Part shown: positions 33,229-41,722 of the stretch, in pieces
Layout: every line of letters begins with the position of its first letter
Numbering within the stretch: position 1 is the stretch's first letter
Assembly (NCBI GenBank): GCA_022821275.1
Contig: JAJEDY010000005.1
Span: 1 to 64,000, forward strand
From: Candidatus Latescibacterota bacterium
Lineage (GTDB): Bacteria > Latescibacterota > UBA2968
Length of the DNA stretch: 64,000 nt
Direction of reading: 5' to 3'
Notes under the pieces: generated by a model
Told to the model about the DNA's origin: nothing
Database searches by the model: none
The model's input: only the letters and a program-made list of their open reading frames with translations
Made by a program: the position numbers and the translations under genes

Positions 33229-34674
33229 TTAAAACCCTGCTTCTCTCGGGGGCAGGGGATCGACGGTCCAGGCCATGCGGTCGGCAAGGCGGGTCATGAG
33301 GTCGAGTCTTACGGTGGTGTAGTTGGGGTTGTTCCACTGGTTGTGCGTTTCCGTGGGGTCGGTTTCGAGGTCGTAGAGTTCTCCGCCGCCCGTGCCGTGT
33401 GCAGCGACGAGTTTGTAACGGTCGGTGCGGACCATGGTGGCATGGGCTGGCGGATTTTTATGGCCGGGCATGGCGTTGTAATATTCGCAGTAGATGTCGT
33501 CGCGGTGCTGGTCAAGGGGCACGTCGCCTTTCAGGAGTGGTTGGAGGGTGCGGCCCTGCATGGCGGGATGGCGGTCGAGGCCGACCCATTCGAGGATGGT
33601 GGGGGCGAGGTCAACGAGTTCGACGAGTGCAGATGACCGCGAGCCGTCGTTGCGAAGGTTGGGTCCTGAGATGAGGAGGGGGACGCGCACAGCGGGTTCG
33701 TAGAAGAAGGGGCCTTTGAGGTAGATGCCGTGGTCGCCGAGCATTTCGCCGTGGTCAGAGGTGAAGATGATATAGGTGTTGTCGCGCTGTCCGGTTTCTT
33801 CGAGGCAGTCGAGCAGGTGGCCGATCTGGCGGTCGATGACATCGACCATGGCCCAGTACGCCGCGGTGACCCAGCGGTGATCGGTGTCGGTCATTTGGTC
33901 GTAGGCAAATTGGCCTTTGCCGCCGTAGGAGCCGCCGTGATCGATGCGTTGCCAGAGGGGTTTGTCGTGGAGTTCGCCTTCGATGTAGTTGGGCAGGGGT
34001 ATGTCGTCGATTATATCGCGGTAGCGTTCGAGGTCTTCGCGCGGGGGATCAAAGGCGTGATGCGGGTCAAAGGGGTTGAGGGAGAAGGTCCAGGGCATGT
34101 TTTCTTCAGCGCATCGGCGGATGAAGGTGATGGCGCGCTGGATGCAGTAGGTGGTCTGGCTGTGTTCTTCAGAGGGGAGTGTTTGTACGTATCGGGAGTC
34201 GGGGAAGGGTTGGACATCGCGCTTCAGGCCCTTGTCGCGCAACCACTGGTGATAGTCATTGGTGGGCCATCTGGGGGCCGGGTCGTGTGACCAGAAGAAT
34301 TGGTCATAGCCGTCGTCTATGCGGCGTTCTGTGCCGTGACACGCGCTGGGGTTGCAGACCGAGATGTGGAGTTTGCCGGATAGGCCGCATACGTATCCGG
34401 CGTCGTGAAGTAGTTTGGTGACGGGGATTTCGTCGCTGGGGATGGATTGGCCGTTTTGCCGGCAGCGCGTGGTGCGCGGATAGCGTCCGGTGAGAAAGCT
34501 GGATCGGCTGGGCGTGCAGACGGGACTTTGCGAGAAGGCGTATTCAAAGAGGATACTTTGTTCGGCGAGGCGGTCCAGATTAGGGGTGTGTACATAGGGG
34601 TTGCCATAACAGCCGAGGGTGTCAAAGCGCTGCTGGTCGGTGCAGATCCAGAGGATGTTTGGTTTGTTGGGCAT
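33229..34674 (-). CDS. Type I sulfatase (cytoplasmic form)
   Basis: 481 residues, GAGG upstream. NILWICTDQQRFDTLGCYG, the formylglycine motif C-T-P-S-R (PVCTPSRSSFLTGRYPR), LSGKLHI and IIFTSDHGEMLGDHG define a sulfatase. No signal peptide is visible, unlike the one at 8914. It is the head of the run sulfatase, GH2, esterase, dipeptidase. Substrate probably a sulfated glycoside. Confidence 0.85.
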   Translation of the reverse strand: MPNKPNILWICTDQQRFDTLGCYGNPYVHTPNLDRLAEQSILFEYAFSQSPVCTPSRSSFLTGRYPRTTRCRQNGQSIPSDEIPVTKLLHDAGYVCGLSGKLHISVCNPSACHGTERRIDDGYDQFFWSHDPAPRWPTNDYHQWLRDKGLKRDVQPFPDSRYVQTLPSEEHSQTTYCIQRAITFIRRCAEENMPWTFSLNPFDPHHAFDPPREDLERYRDIIDDIPLPNYIEGELHDKPLWQRIDHGGSYGGKGQFAYDQMTDTDHRWVTAAYWAMVDVIDRQIGHLLDCLEETGQRDNTYIIFTSDHGEMLGDHGIYLKGPFFYEPAVRVPLLISGPNLRNDGSRSSALVELVDLAPTILEWVGLDRHPAMQGRTLQPLLKGDVPLDQHRDDIYCEYYNAMPGHKNPPAHATMVRTDRYKLVAAHGTGGGELYDLETDPTETHNQWNNPNYTTVRLDLMTRLADRMAWTVDPLPPREAGF

Positions 34675-34725
34675 GAATACCTCGTGTTATACAATCAATA
34701 AAAGAAATGATGTTCTTGCGTTCAA

Positions 34726-35763
34726 TCACGCGCTGATAGCCAGTCCAATGCCTTTTTCTCCGCCACCGGCGTAATAGAGATAGAGTTTTTTATCGTGAAA
34801 TACGGGAAAGGGGTCGCGCACATTTCGCTTTTCCCATTCTCCCTGAGGTGTTAAAATTGTACCGTGTTTTTGAATGAGGCGTACCGCCTGGCCGTTGATT
34901 TGCAATGTGGCAGCGAAGATGCTTTCAAAGGTTGCATCGGTGTTGGCAAAGCAAGAATAGGTCGCCAGGATGTGTGTGTCGTCAATGCGCGTGCATCCAA
35001 TATGGCGAATGCGCTGGTGTTCCCCATATATTTCTTCGGCGGTGAGGATAGCACCGGTTTCATCAATTGTCCAATCTAATCCGTCGGGCGAATAGGCGTG
35101 TCCAATGCTTGTGGGATGGGGACGACCTTTCCGTTGTTCTTTGGGAAGTTTTTTGGTTTCACCATTGTAATTCGCTTCTTCGCGGCTCATGGTCATGAAG
35201 AAGCCGTGGCATCCGTTTTCTGTGGGCACGACGCGCAGATACATGTTGGTGGCCGCACGCCAATGATCGGGTGTGGTGATGGGCAAGAGGAGGGTGTTGG
35301 GATGTACTTCAAAGTGGATGCCATCGGTTGAAGTGGCTGCGCCTGAGTTTTGAATGCGGCGATAATAGTGGGTGGGCATTCGGCGGTTTTGTTCTTTGAG
35401 CACTTCTGCCGGACAGCCGCCGTGGTAGTAGAGGATGAAGCGGTTGTTGTAATAAATGATTTCGGGCGAACTGAGGTGGCCCTTGACGGCAGGGCAATTG
35501 TCGAGGTGGAGGACGGCTTCTTTTTGCATTGTCCAGGGGCCTTCGAGCGTTGGCGCGGTTGCAAAGCCGATTTCTCTGCCGCCGTGTGAGGCGAGATACA
35601 TGTAGTAGCGATCAATGGGGCTGTTGAGTTTGTCGCTCATGTCGATGACGCTGGGAAACATGATGGATCGCCTTTTTTTATAATCCCAGGTGATGTCGTC
35701 GATGGTTAAGAGGGGGTTGGATTTAGAGCGCTGGAGTGTTTGGAGAAAATGAGGTTGTGTCAT
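34726..35763 (-). CDS. GH43/GH32-like five-bladed propeller protein
   Basis: 345 residues. Propeller-type repeats: YYMYLASHGGREIGFATAPT, EGPWTMQKEAVLH, VKGHLSSPEIIYYNNRFILY, SIGHAYSPDGLDWTI and RNVRDPFPVFHDKKLYLYYA. These are typical of the GH43/GH32 clan and its non-catalytic relatives; RDP near the C-terminus and SPE fit. No signal peptide. It is divergently oriented from the next sulfatase. Confidence 0.65.
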   Translation of the reverse strand: MTQPHFLQTLQRSKSNPLLTIDDITWDYKKRRSIMFPSVIDMSDKLNSPIDRYYMYLASHGGREIGFATAPTLEGPWTMQKEAVLHLDNCPAVKGHLSSPEIIYYNNRFILYYHGGCPAEVLKEQNRRMPTHYYRRIQNSGAATSTDGIHFEVHPNTLLLPITTPDHWRAATNMYLRVVPTENGCHGFFMTMSREEANYNGETKKLPKEQRKGRPHPTSIGHAYSPDGLDWTIDETGAILTAEEIYGEHQRIRHIGCTRIDDTHILATYSCFANTDATFESIFAATLQINGQAVRLIQKHGTILTPQGEWEKRNVRDPFPVFHDKKLYLYYAGGGEKGIGLAISA

Positions 35764-35826
35764 AGGAGTCTCTGGGTTTATTTATAAGGTGAGGAAGAGA
35801 CGAACTTTATTATGAAGGGAGTTTGC

Positions 35827-37236
35827 ATGAGAAGCAAGCCAAATATTATTTACCTGTTGGCCGATGACTGGGGGTATGGAGATGTGAGTTGTTTGAATCC
35901 CGATTCGAAGATTCCAACGCCGCATACGGATCAACTCGCGTCTGAGGGGATGATTTTTACGGATGCACATAGCAATTCTGCGGTGTGTACGCCCACGCGG
36001 TATGGGGTGATGACGGGGCGCTATTGCTGGCGGTCGCGGTTGAAGCGCGGGGTTTTGAATGGGTATTCTGAGCCGTTGATTGAAGAGGGGCGGATGACTG
36101 TGCCATCGCTGTTGCGCGATGAGGGTTATACGACGGCGTGTGTGGGCAAGTGGCATCTGGGGTTGGGCTGGCAGGTGAGAGATGGGACGGAGAGGGCGAA
36201 TGGGGCGTCGGTGGATTTTTCTGCGGCGTTGTCAGATGGTCCCCATACGGTGGGTTTTGATTATTCGTTTATTATTCCGGCGTCGCTGGATATGGCTCCG
36301 TATTGTTATATTGAGGATGGGGTGGTGGTGGAGCAGCCGGTTGAGGAGACTGCGGATTCGCCGAGGCCAGAATTTTGGCGCGGGGGTGCGTGTGCGCCCG
36401 GGTTTATGCATGATACGTGTTTGCTGGAGTTGACAATTCGCGCCGAGGGGTTTATCAATCAGCATGCGAAGGAGAATGGAGATAAGCCGTTCTTTTTGTA
36501 TTTTCCCGCGCCTTCGCCGCATACGCCGCATTTTGCGCGCGGGCGATTTGCAGGGCGAAGTCAGGCAGGGGAATACGGGGATTATGTGACGGAGCACGAT
36601 TGGAGTGTTGGGCGCATTTTGGCGGCGGTGAAGCGCAATGGGTTGGCGGATGATACGCTGATTATTGTGACGAGTGATAATGGCTGTCACGAAGAGCCGA
36701 TAGGGCTGAAGGAGAAGTACGATCATTTGGGGAATTATATTTTTCGGGGGCAGAAGTCCGATGCGTGGGATGGCGGGCATCGCATTCCGTTTATCGCTTC
36801 GTGGCCCGGGGTGATTGAGCCGGGGTCGCATTGTGATAAGACGGTGTGTTTGACGGATTTGCTGGCGACTGTTGCCGGGATTTGCGATGCGGATTTGCCG
36901 AGGGATGCAGGGGAGGATAGTTATGATATTTTGCCGTATATGCAGGGCGATCAGGAGGATACGATTCGGGAGGCGACAGTGCATCATTCGATTAGCGGGG
37001 AGTTTGCGATTCGCAAAGATGAGTGGAAGCTGGTGACATGCCGAGGGTCGGGTGGCTGGAGTTTGAGAGAGGCAGATGTGCCTGCAGATGCGCCGCCGAT
37101 GCAGCTTTACGATATGGCTTCCGATCCGGAGGAGCAGAATAATTTGTTCTGTGAAAAGCCAGAGGTGGCAGAGGAATTGATGGGGATTTTGGATCGGTAT
37201 CTGGAAGGGGATAGGAGTGTGAAGTGTGAAGTGTGA
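35827..37236 (+). CDS. Arylsulfatase-like type I sulfatase
   Basis: 469 residues from ATG 35827 (AGGGAG upstream; an earlier ATG at 35812 is less well placed). NIIYLLADDWGYGDVSCLNP, C-T-P-T-R (AVCTPTRYGVMTGRYCW), VGKWHLGLGW and LIIVTSDNGCHEEP are the arylsulfatase A-type motifs. No signal peptide. It probably shares substrate with the neighbouring propeller and GH2 genes. Confidence 0.85.
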   Translation: MRSKPNIIYLLADDWGYGDVSCLNPDSKIPTPHTDQLASEGMIFTDAHSNSAVCTPTRYGVMTGRYCWRSRLKRGVLNGYSEPLIEEGRMTVPSLLRDEGYTTACVGKWHLGLGWQVRDGTERANGASVDFSAALSDGPHTVGFDYSFIIPASLDMAPYCYIEDGVVVEQPVEETADSPRPEFWRGGACAPGFMHDTCLLELTIRAEGFINQHAKENGDKPFFLYFPAPSPHTPHFARGRFAGRSQAGEYGDYVTEHDWSVGRILAAVKRNGLADDTLIIVTSDNGCHEEPIGLKEKYDHLGNYIFRGQKSDAWDGGHRIPFIASWPGVIEPGSHCDKTVCLTDLLATVAGICDADLPRDAGEDSYDILPYMQGDQEDTIREATVHHSISGEFAIRKDEWKLVTCRGSGGWSLREADVPADAPPMQLYDMASDPEEQNNLFCEKPEVAEELMGILDRYLEGDRSVKCEV

Positions 37237-37260
37237 AGGAGGAAGTGGGAACAACCGTAG

Positions 37261-37345
37261 GGGCGAGGCATGCCTCGCCCGTCGTTGCGGCATGATCCCC
37301 TGCTTAAAGCATGCAGGGGCATGCTTGAGCCGCGATCCAGAGGGG
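37261..37345. repeat. REP-like palindromic unit
   Basis: A perfect 20-bp palindrome gggcgaggcatgcctcgccc (37261-37280) is followed by a second hairpin (cccctgc ... gcagggg) and gccgcgatccagagg. The words gcggcatg, gcagggg and gccgcgatccaga recur at 53815-53885, so this is a dispersed non-coding repeat. It fills most of 37237-37386. Confidence 0.6.
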
Positions 37346-37386
37346 GGCTGGGGATTGGGAGAACTATCACTATCGGGAGAGGCGTT

Positions 37387-37506
37387 ATGGAACAGAAAGA
37401 TGTGTTGCGGTTGAAGGTGATTGAGATTTTGCGCCGTTATCACAAGGTGCAGCAGCATTTTCACATGATGCGGGAGTGGAAAAGACGCTGGATTTTTCCG
37501 AATTGA
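37387..37506 (+). CDS. Possible 39-residue small protein
   Basis: ATG 37387 follows GGGAGAGGCGTT. The peptide MEQKDVLRLKVIEILRRYHK... is basic and helical. No family is recognised; it could be a remnant. Confidence 0.3.
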   Translation: MEQKDVLRLKVIEILRRYHKVQQHFHMMREWKRRWIFPN

Positions 37507-37516
37507 CTTGTGTTTT

Positions 37517-38380
37517 TTATATTATCGGAACACCAGCGCGGGTGGCGATGGCGCGGGTGTTGGATGCAGCTTCGGGGATGAGGTCGGGTTTGAGGTGTTC
37601 GATGAGGCCGTAGTTGTTGGGGTGGTGTTTCTGGAAATGCTGGAAGCAGTGGGCGAGGTCGAGTTCGCCATTGCCGGGTACGGTTTCGTCGAGGTGGATG
37701 ACGAGTCCTTTGCCAATGGATATGTCTTTGATGTGCATGACCGGGGAATAGGCGCCCATTTCGGAAAATATGTGGTCCAGGCGGTCGGTGCTATCATAGA
37801 CCTGGCTTAAGGTTTCAAAGTGGTTGACGTAGTCCATGACCAGGCGCAGGTTGGGCGATCCGACATTTTCGACCATTTTGCGGCAGGTTTCCGGGTTTTT
37901 GAGGATGGAGACGAGGTGGGTTTCCATGACGACTGTGACGCCGTGTTGTTCGAGGGTGGGGGCGATTTCTCGCAGGGTTTCGATGAGGCGGTCCCATGCT
38001 TCTGGCGTGTGGTTGTCGCGATGGGGCGTCCAGCTTCCGGCGGGGTTGCGGCTGCCGGGGCGCAGGAGATAGGCTTGTGCAGATAGACCCGCGGCGATTT
38101 CTGCTCCTTTTTTCATTTTGCGGATGATTGCGTTTCGGATTTCTGAGTCGGGATCAAAGAGGCATTCGGGGTATGTGATGGAGAATTGTGCGAGGTCGAG
38201 GTTGTGTTCGGCAAAGCGTGCGCGACACCGGTCTGTGTCGGCGGTTGTGATTTCTTCGCAGAGTTCTGCGGGGAAGTGAAAGGCTCCGCCGGTGAATCCG
38301 AGGTCCTGGATGGTTTGAAGATGTGAGGATTCAAGGGTGCGAAAATCTCGGGGTAAAAGGCCAACGACACCTAAGCGCAT
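37517..38380 (-). CDS. Sugar phosphate isomerase/epimerase-like TIM-barrel enzyme
   Basis: 287 residues, GGAG upstream. The barrel starts MRLGVVGLLPRDFRTLESSH, with GFTGGAFHFPAELCEE, VTVVMETHLVSILKNP, NLRLVMDYVNHFETL, SPVMHIKDISIGKG and YGLIEHLKPDLIPEA supplying metal ligands. It is 11 nt downstream of an SDR gene, so the two form an operon, possibly oxidising and isomerising a sugar or polyol. Confidence 0.8.
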   Translation of the reverse strand: MRLGVVGLLPRDFRTLESSHLQTIQDLGFTGGAFHFPAELCEEITTADTDRCRARFAEHNLDLAQFSITYPECLFDPDSEIRNAIIRKMKKGAEIAAGLSAQAYLLRPGSRNPAGSWTPHRDNHTPEAWDRLIETLREIAPTLEQHGVTVVMETHLVSILKNPETCRKMVENVGSPNLRLVMDYVNHFETLSQVYDSTDRLDHIFSEMGAYSPVMHIKDISIGKGLVIHLDETVPGNGELDLAHCFQHFQKHHPNNYGLIEHLKPDLIPEAASNTRAIATRAGVPII

Positions 38381-38391
38381 GGTCTGGTCTC

Positions 38392-39126
38392 CTATCGCGT
38401 GAAGATGCTGCCGCGAAGATAATCGGCTTCGTCAGATACGAGGAAGGATAGTATTTTACCCACGCCTTCGGGATCGCCGAGTCCGGCTGCCATGCGTGAG
38501 ACGTCGCGCCCTGAGGCGTCGGCTTGTTTTTGTACAACGCGCATTTTGAGCGGTGTTTCAATGCCGCCCGGGCATACGCCGTGGACGCGGATGTTGCGGT
38601 TGGATAGTTGTGCTGCCAATACGAGGGAGAGGCCGTGGGCGCCGCCTTTGCTGGAGCCATAGGCGACAGATGAGCTGCCACCTTTGACGCCCGCGCCAGA
38701 GGCGATGAGTACGATGACGCCTTTGCCGGTTTTTTCCATTAGTGGCACGGTGTATTTTGAGACGAGAAAACTTCCTTTTAGATTGATGTCTATGACTCTG
38801 TCCCAGGTGAATTCGTCAAATTCATCGATGGGTACTAATGCGCCTTCGAGGATGCCGGCGGCGTTGATTAAGCCATCGATGTGCCCAAAGGCATTGCCGA
38901 TGTTTTCAAAGAGTGCGCGTACCTGGTTTTCCTCTTTTATGTCTGCCTGAAATCCCGCTGTATTCCCACCCGCGTTTTCGATTTCTCGAACTGTGCGTTC
39001 CACGCCCGCTCCATCCAGATCTACGACGGCTACGCGCGCGCCTTCCCGGGCACAGCATCGCGCTGCCGCCTGTCCTATGCCCGATGCACCGCCCGTTACG
39101 ACGATGTTTTTGTTTTGTAGTCTCAT
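38392..39126 (-). CDS. Short-chain dehydrogenase/reductase
   Basis: 244 residues from ATG 39126 (GGAG upstream). NAD-binding IVVTGGASGIGQAAA, VVDLDGAG, a GLINAAGILEGALVP block (NAG replaced by NAA) and catalytic Ser...Tyr-x3-Lys in SSSVAYGSSKGGAHGLS. The C-terminus VSDEADYLRGSIFTR is classical. Substrate unknown. Confidence 0.85.
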   Translation of the reverse strand: MRLQNKNIVVTGGASGIGQAAARCCAREGARVAVVDLDGAGVERTVREIENAGGNTAGFQADIKEENQVRALFENIGNAFGHIDGLINAAGILEGALVPIDEFDEFTWDRVIDINLKGSFLVSKYTVPLMEKTGKGVIVLIASGAGVKGGSSSVAYGSSKGGAHGLSLVLAAQLSNRNIRVHGVCPGGIETPLKMRVVQKQADASGRDVSRMAAGLGDPEGVGKILSFLVSDEADYLRGSIFTR

Positions 39127-39149
39127 GGGTTCTCCTTTTTCAAAGACCA

Positions 39150-39653
39150 TTAAGGCTCATGGTCATCAGTCTCCACGCGATAGACTTCCATGCCCCGTGA
39201 TTTGTAATTTTGTAGTGCATGCGGATGGTCAAGGGTGCAGGTATGCACCCATACTCTTTTTGTTTTTCCCCACGCCCATGCCGATTTTATTGCATGGGAT
39301 AAGAGATACCCCCCAAAGCCCTGTCCAATGAATTTGGTAGCCAGACCAAAATAGAGGATTTCGACATTGCCATTGTCTTGCTTTTGGAGTTCGTAGTATC
39401 CAGCAGGCGCGCCTTTGTACTGCGCAAGCCATGTTCTCAGGTTGTCGTTTTCTACATGTGCTTTCCATTGTTCATCTGACAATGAGAGTTTGTTTGTCCA
39501 TTCCCAGGGTCCGCCTATGAATTGATATAGGAATTTGTTAAATTGATATTGTTTGATTTCGCATTCATGTACTTGCAATCCGTTCGATTCTGTTTTTTCT
39601 TTGAGAGAAGATGGCGATTTCATTTCGAGGTAGTATGTGGTGACTTTGTTCAT
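39150..39653 (-). CDS. GNAT-family acetyltransferase
   Basis: 167 residues. The acyl-CoA site is ATKFIGQGFGGYLLSHAIKS (Q/R-x2-G-x-G/A pattern), preceded by GYYELQKQDNGNVEILYFGL and followed by VWVHTCTLDHPHALQNYKSR. Acetylates an amine of unknown identity. Confidence 0.85.
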   Translation of the reverse strand: MNKVTTYYLEMKSPSSLKEKTESNGLQVHECEIKQYQFNKFLYQFIGGPWEWTNKLSLSDEQWKAHVENDNLRTWLAQYKGAPAGYYELQKQDNGNVEILYFGLATKFIGQGFGGYLLSHAIKSAWAWGKTKRVWVHTCTLDHPHALQNYKSRGMEVYRVETDDHEP

Positions 39654-39733
39654 TGGTTTTTCTGTCCAGATGGGATAGAGATGAATGAGGATGGTTTATA
39701 TGTGACTGATAACTCGTTTTCTTGTTTTTGTTC

Positions 39734-39773
39734 TTTATCTGCCTTTATCTGCGTTCATCTGCGTTCATCTGCG
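39734..39773. repeat. 10-bp tandem repeat (tttatctgcc/ttcatctgcg, 4 copies)
   Basis: Four units with period 10: two tttatctgc(c/g), then two ttcatctgcg. The same motif occurs at 15585-15605 and elsewhere. It lies in the gap 39654-39852, which otherwise holds only the FGE-like gene's 5' region. Confidence 0.7.
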
Positions 39774-39852
39774 GATAAAAATACACGCGATATTGAGAAC
39801 AAACAACCTCTTTCGGATGCCGCTGTTTTAGCGGTGTCATCAGGAGGCTACA

Positions 39853-40614
39853 ATGGGCGATATTCTAAAATTTTTGTGCGTGCTCATTGGGATGGGATTG
39901 ATAGCTAATTGTGGCGATGATTATCCCGTTCAGCCAGAATCAGAGGATGAGTTGGTTGAAGAGATGGTGCAGATTCCAGCGGGCGAATTTGCGATGGGTA
40001 CCAATGAATTTGGGCGAGATGAAGGTCCCGAGCATGTGGTGTTTTTAGATGCTTTCTGGATTGATCGCTTTGAGGTGGTGAACGCGGATTACAGGTTGTT
40101 TGTTGCGACTACAGGACGCGATCCTTCAGCCTGTGCCGATTCTGTGGGGTTTAATGCCGCGCGGCAACCCGTCGTTGGTGTGACATGGTTTGATGCACAG
40201 GATTTTTGCGCGTGGGCAGGCAAGCGGTTGTGTTCCGAGGCGGAGTGGGAAAAGGCCGCGGGTGGCGATGGGCGTATTTATCCCTGGGGCAATGAGGATC
40301 CCGATCCGACGCGGTTGAATTTTAATGGGCATGTGGGCAAGCCCGCGACTGTGGGTAGTTTTCCCAATGGTGTGAGTTCTTTTGAGGTGTCGGATTTGTC
40401 GGGTAATGTGTGGGAGTGGGTGTCGGATTGGTATCGCGTGGATTATTATCGCAATAGTCCGCGGGAAAATCCTCCGGGTCCAGAGAGTGGGAGCTTGCGC
40501 GTGATGCGCGGTGGCGGTTGGGTGAATGGCGCACCAGCCGTGCGGGTGCAAGAGCGCGGACGTCTCAGTCCTATATGGCAGGGGAAAGGGATCGGGTTCC
40601 GCTGTTGTCGGTAG
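39853..40614 (+). CDS. FGE-sulfatase-fold lipoprotein, probably not a catalytic FGE
   Basis: 253 residues, AGGAGG upstream. A lipoprotein signal ends IANC (Cys20). The formylglycine-generating-enzyme fold is clear: MVQIPAGEFAMGTNEFGRDE, FWIDRFEVVNADYRLFV, PVVGVTWFDAQDFCAWAGKR, LCSEAEWEKAA, DLSGNVWEWVSDW and VMRGGGWVNGAPAVRVQERG. The two catalytic cysteines normally found after RGGSW are Asn and Ala here. It is therefore likely a structural or binding relative rather than the sulfatase-activating enzyme. Confidence 0.75.
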   Translation: MGDILKFLCVLIGMGLIANCGDDYPVQPESEDELVEEMVQIPAGEFAMGTNEFGRDEGPEHVVFLDAFWIDRFEVVNADYRLFVATTGRDPSACADSVGFNAARQPVVGVTWFDAQDFCAWAGKRLCSEAEWEKAAGGDGRIYPWGNEDPDPTRLNFNGHVGKPATVGSFPNGVSSFEVSDLSGNVWEWVSDWYRVDYYRNSPRENPPGPESGSLRVMRGGGWVNGAPAVRVQERGRLSPIWQGKGIGFRCCR

Positions 40615-40638
40615 CAGTTTAAGGATGGTCGTCAGAGG

Positions 40639-41016
40639 TCAAGGACGAAAGATTTTTAGATTGAGTTCGTTGATTTCGCGGTAGTGTTTTACGTTGGCTG
40701 TACAAAGGGTTACATGATGTTCAATAGCTGTTGCTGCAATTAAGGCATCTGCCAGATACAGTGCTGTCTTAAGGGTATATTCTTCCATATATACAGATGC
40801 TCTGTGTCCGATATTTTCAGTGAGAGGTAGGGTCTGAAAGGCGTGATCAGTGAGAAAATTTTTGATCTTTTTTAGTTCCTGCCGATTTCTCGCACCCTGG
40901 ATAAATTCCATATACGTAACAATTGATATTTGGCGATCATCGATACTTTCAACGAGTTTTGCAGCCCCTTCATGGCCCCTGAAAACCCATATCACAACAT
41001 CGGTATCAAAAATCAT
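40639..41016 (-). CDS. vapC: VapC-like PIN-domain toxin
   Basis: 125 residues. PIN acidic residues: Asp4 and Asp6 in MIFDTDVVIW, Glu in YMEFIQGARN, Asp in YLADALIAATAIEH. PIN toxins are RNases that cut tRNA or rRNA. The start overlaps the antitoxin gene by 11 nt. Confidence 0.85.
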   Translation of the reverse strand: MIFDTDVVIWVFRGHEGAAKLVESIDDRQISIVTYMEFIQGARNRQELKKIKNFLTDHAFQTLPLTENIGHRASVYMEEYTLKTALYLADALIAATAIEHHVTLCTANVKHYREINELNLKIFRP

Positions 41017-41251
41017 TCAAGCGGCCTTTTCTCAAATTGCGGACGTAAGCATCGACATCTGCCATATCTTTTCTGTCTCGCCACATCCCAAAAGCTTCAT
41101 GGCCTTTTACAGATTTGTTTGTTTGCTGTCGGGTGGGAGAGAGGATGGCTTTTTCCTTGCCTCGATAAAAAATAGTGACCGTTTCGTTGCGGTCAAGTGC
41201 GAGCAAGACATCTTTCATGCGTCGTCTTAAGTCGAGAATAGATGCTTTCAT
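41006..41251 (-). CDS. vapB: VapB/Phd-type antitoxin
   Basis: 81 residues: MKASILDLRRRMKDVLLALD, ETVTIFYRGKEKAILSP is the small DNA-binding Phd/VapB-like start; the charged C-terminus would wrap the PIN toxin. Overlaps vapC. It is AT-richer than the surrounding catabolic genes. Confidence 0.8.
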   Translation of the reverse strand: MKASILDLRRRMKDVLLALDRNETVTIFYRGKEKAILSPTRQQTNKSVKGHEAFGMWRDRKDMADVDAYVRNLRKGRLNDF

Positions 41252-41400
41252 AATTCCTCCTTAAAGTGTACACATAATGTGTGCATTTTGAGTTAAAATG
41301 TCAAATAGTTTCCATTCTCTCGTCGAAGGAGGCGAGTTTTTCGCCTATTGCCAGGATTTTTGGTATTATGTATAATTCGGTTACGGATAGGAGCTTTATC

Positions 41401-41601
41401 ATGAATATGAGCATCCGATTGCCCGACTCGCTGCATAATCGGCTCAAGCAGATGGCGGAGGCGGAGGGGATTTCTATGAACCAGTTTATCAACCTTTTTA
41501 AGGATTTGGCGGACGAAACGGGTATTCCATATAAAAGTTTGATCAATCTGTATCTCCGTGATTGCGTCCAGACGAAGAAAAAGCTCAAGTGGGCATCATG
41601 A
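41401..41601 (+). CDS. Ribbon-helix-helix antitoxin-like chimera
   Basis: 66 residues, TAGGAG upstream of ATG 41401. Residues 1-32 (MNMSIRLPDSLHNRLKQMAE, GISMNQFINL) look like a HicB C-terminal RHH. Residues 33-66 (FKDLADETGIPYKSLINLYL) look like the end of a CopG/BrnA-type antitoxin. The two halves repeat the same helix, so it appears to be two antitoxin ends joined. No toxin gene is adjacent; a strong terminator follows. Confidence 0.6.
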   Translation: MNMSIRLPDSLHNRLKQMAEAEGISMNQFINLFKDLADETGIPYKSLINLYLRDCVQTKKKLKWAS

Positions 41602-41629
41602 CCTGAAAAACAGTCTCATTTTAATACAA

Positions 41630-41670
41630 AAGGGCGTGCGATTCGATTTCGCACGCCCTTATTTTGTCTT
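41630..41670 (+). terminator. Rho-independent terminator
   Basis: A perfect 11-bp stem aagggcgtgcg/cgcacgccctt (41630-41640, 41650-41660) with a 9-nt loop is followed by attttgtctt. Confidence 0.85.
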
Positions 41671-41722
41671 ATGTGCTCAGGAACTTTTTATGATCAGTAC
41701 ACCCAGTTTTAGACTATGAACC

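Noticed and set aside
39853-40614. Active formylglycine-generating enzyme for the nearby sulfatases
   Set aside because: Both catalytic Cys positions are replaced.
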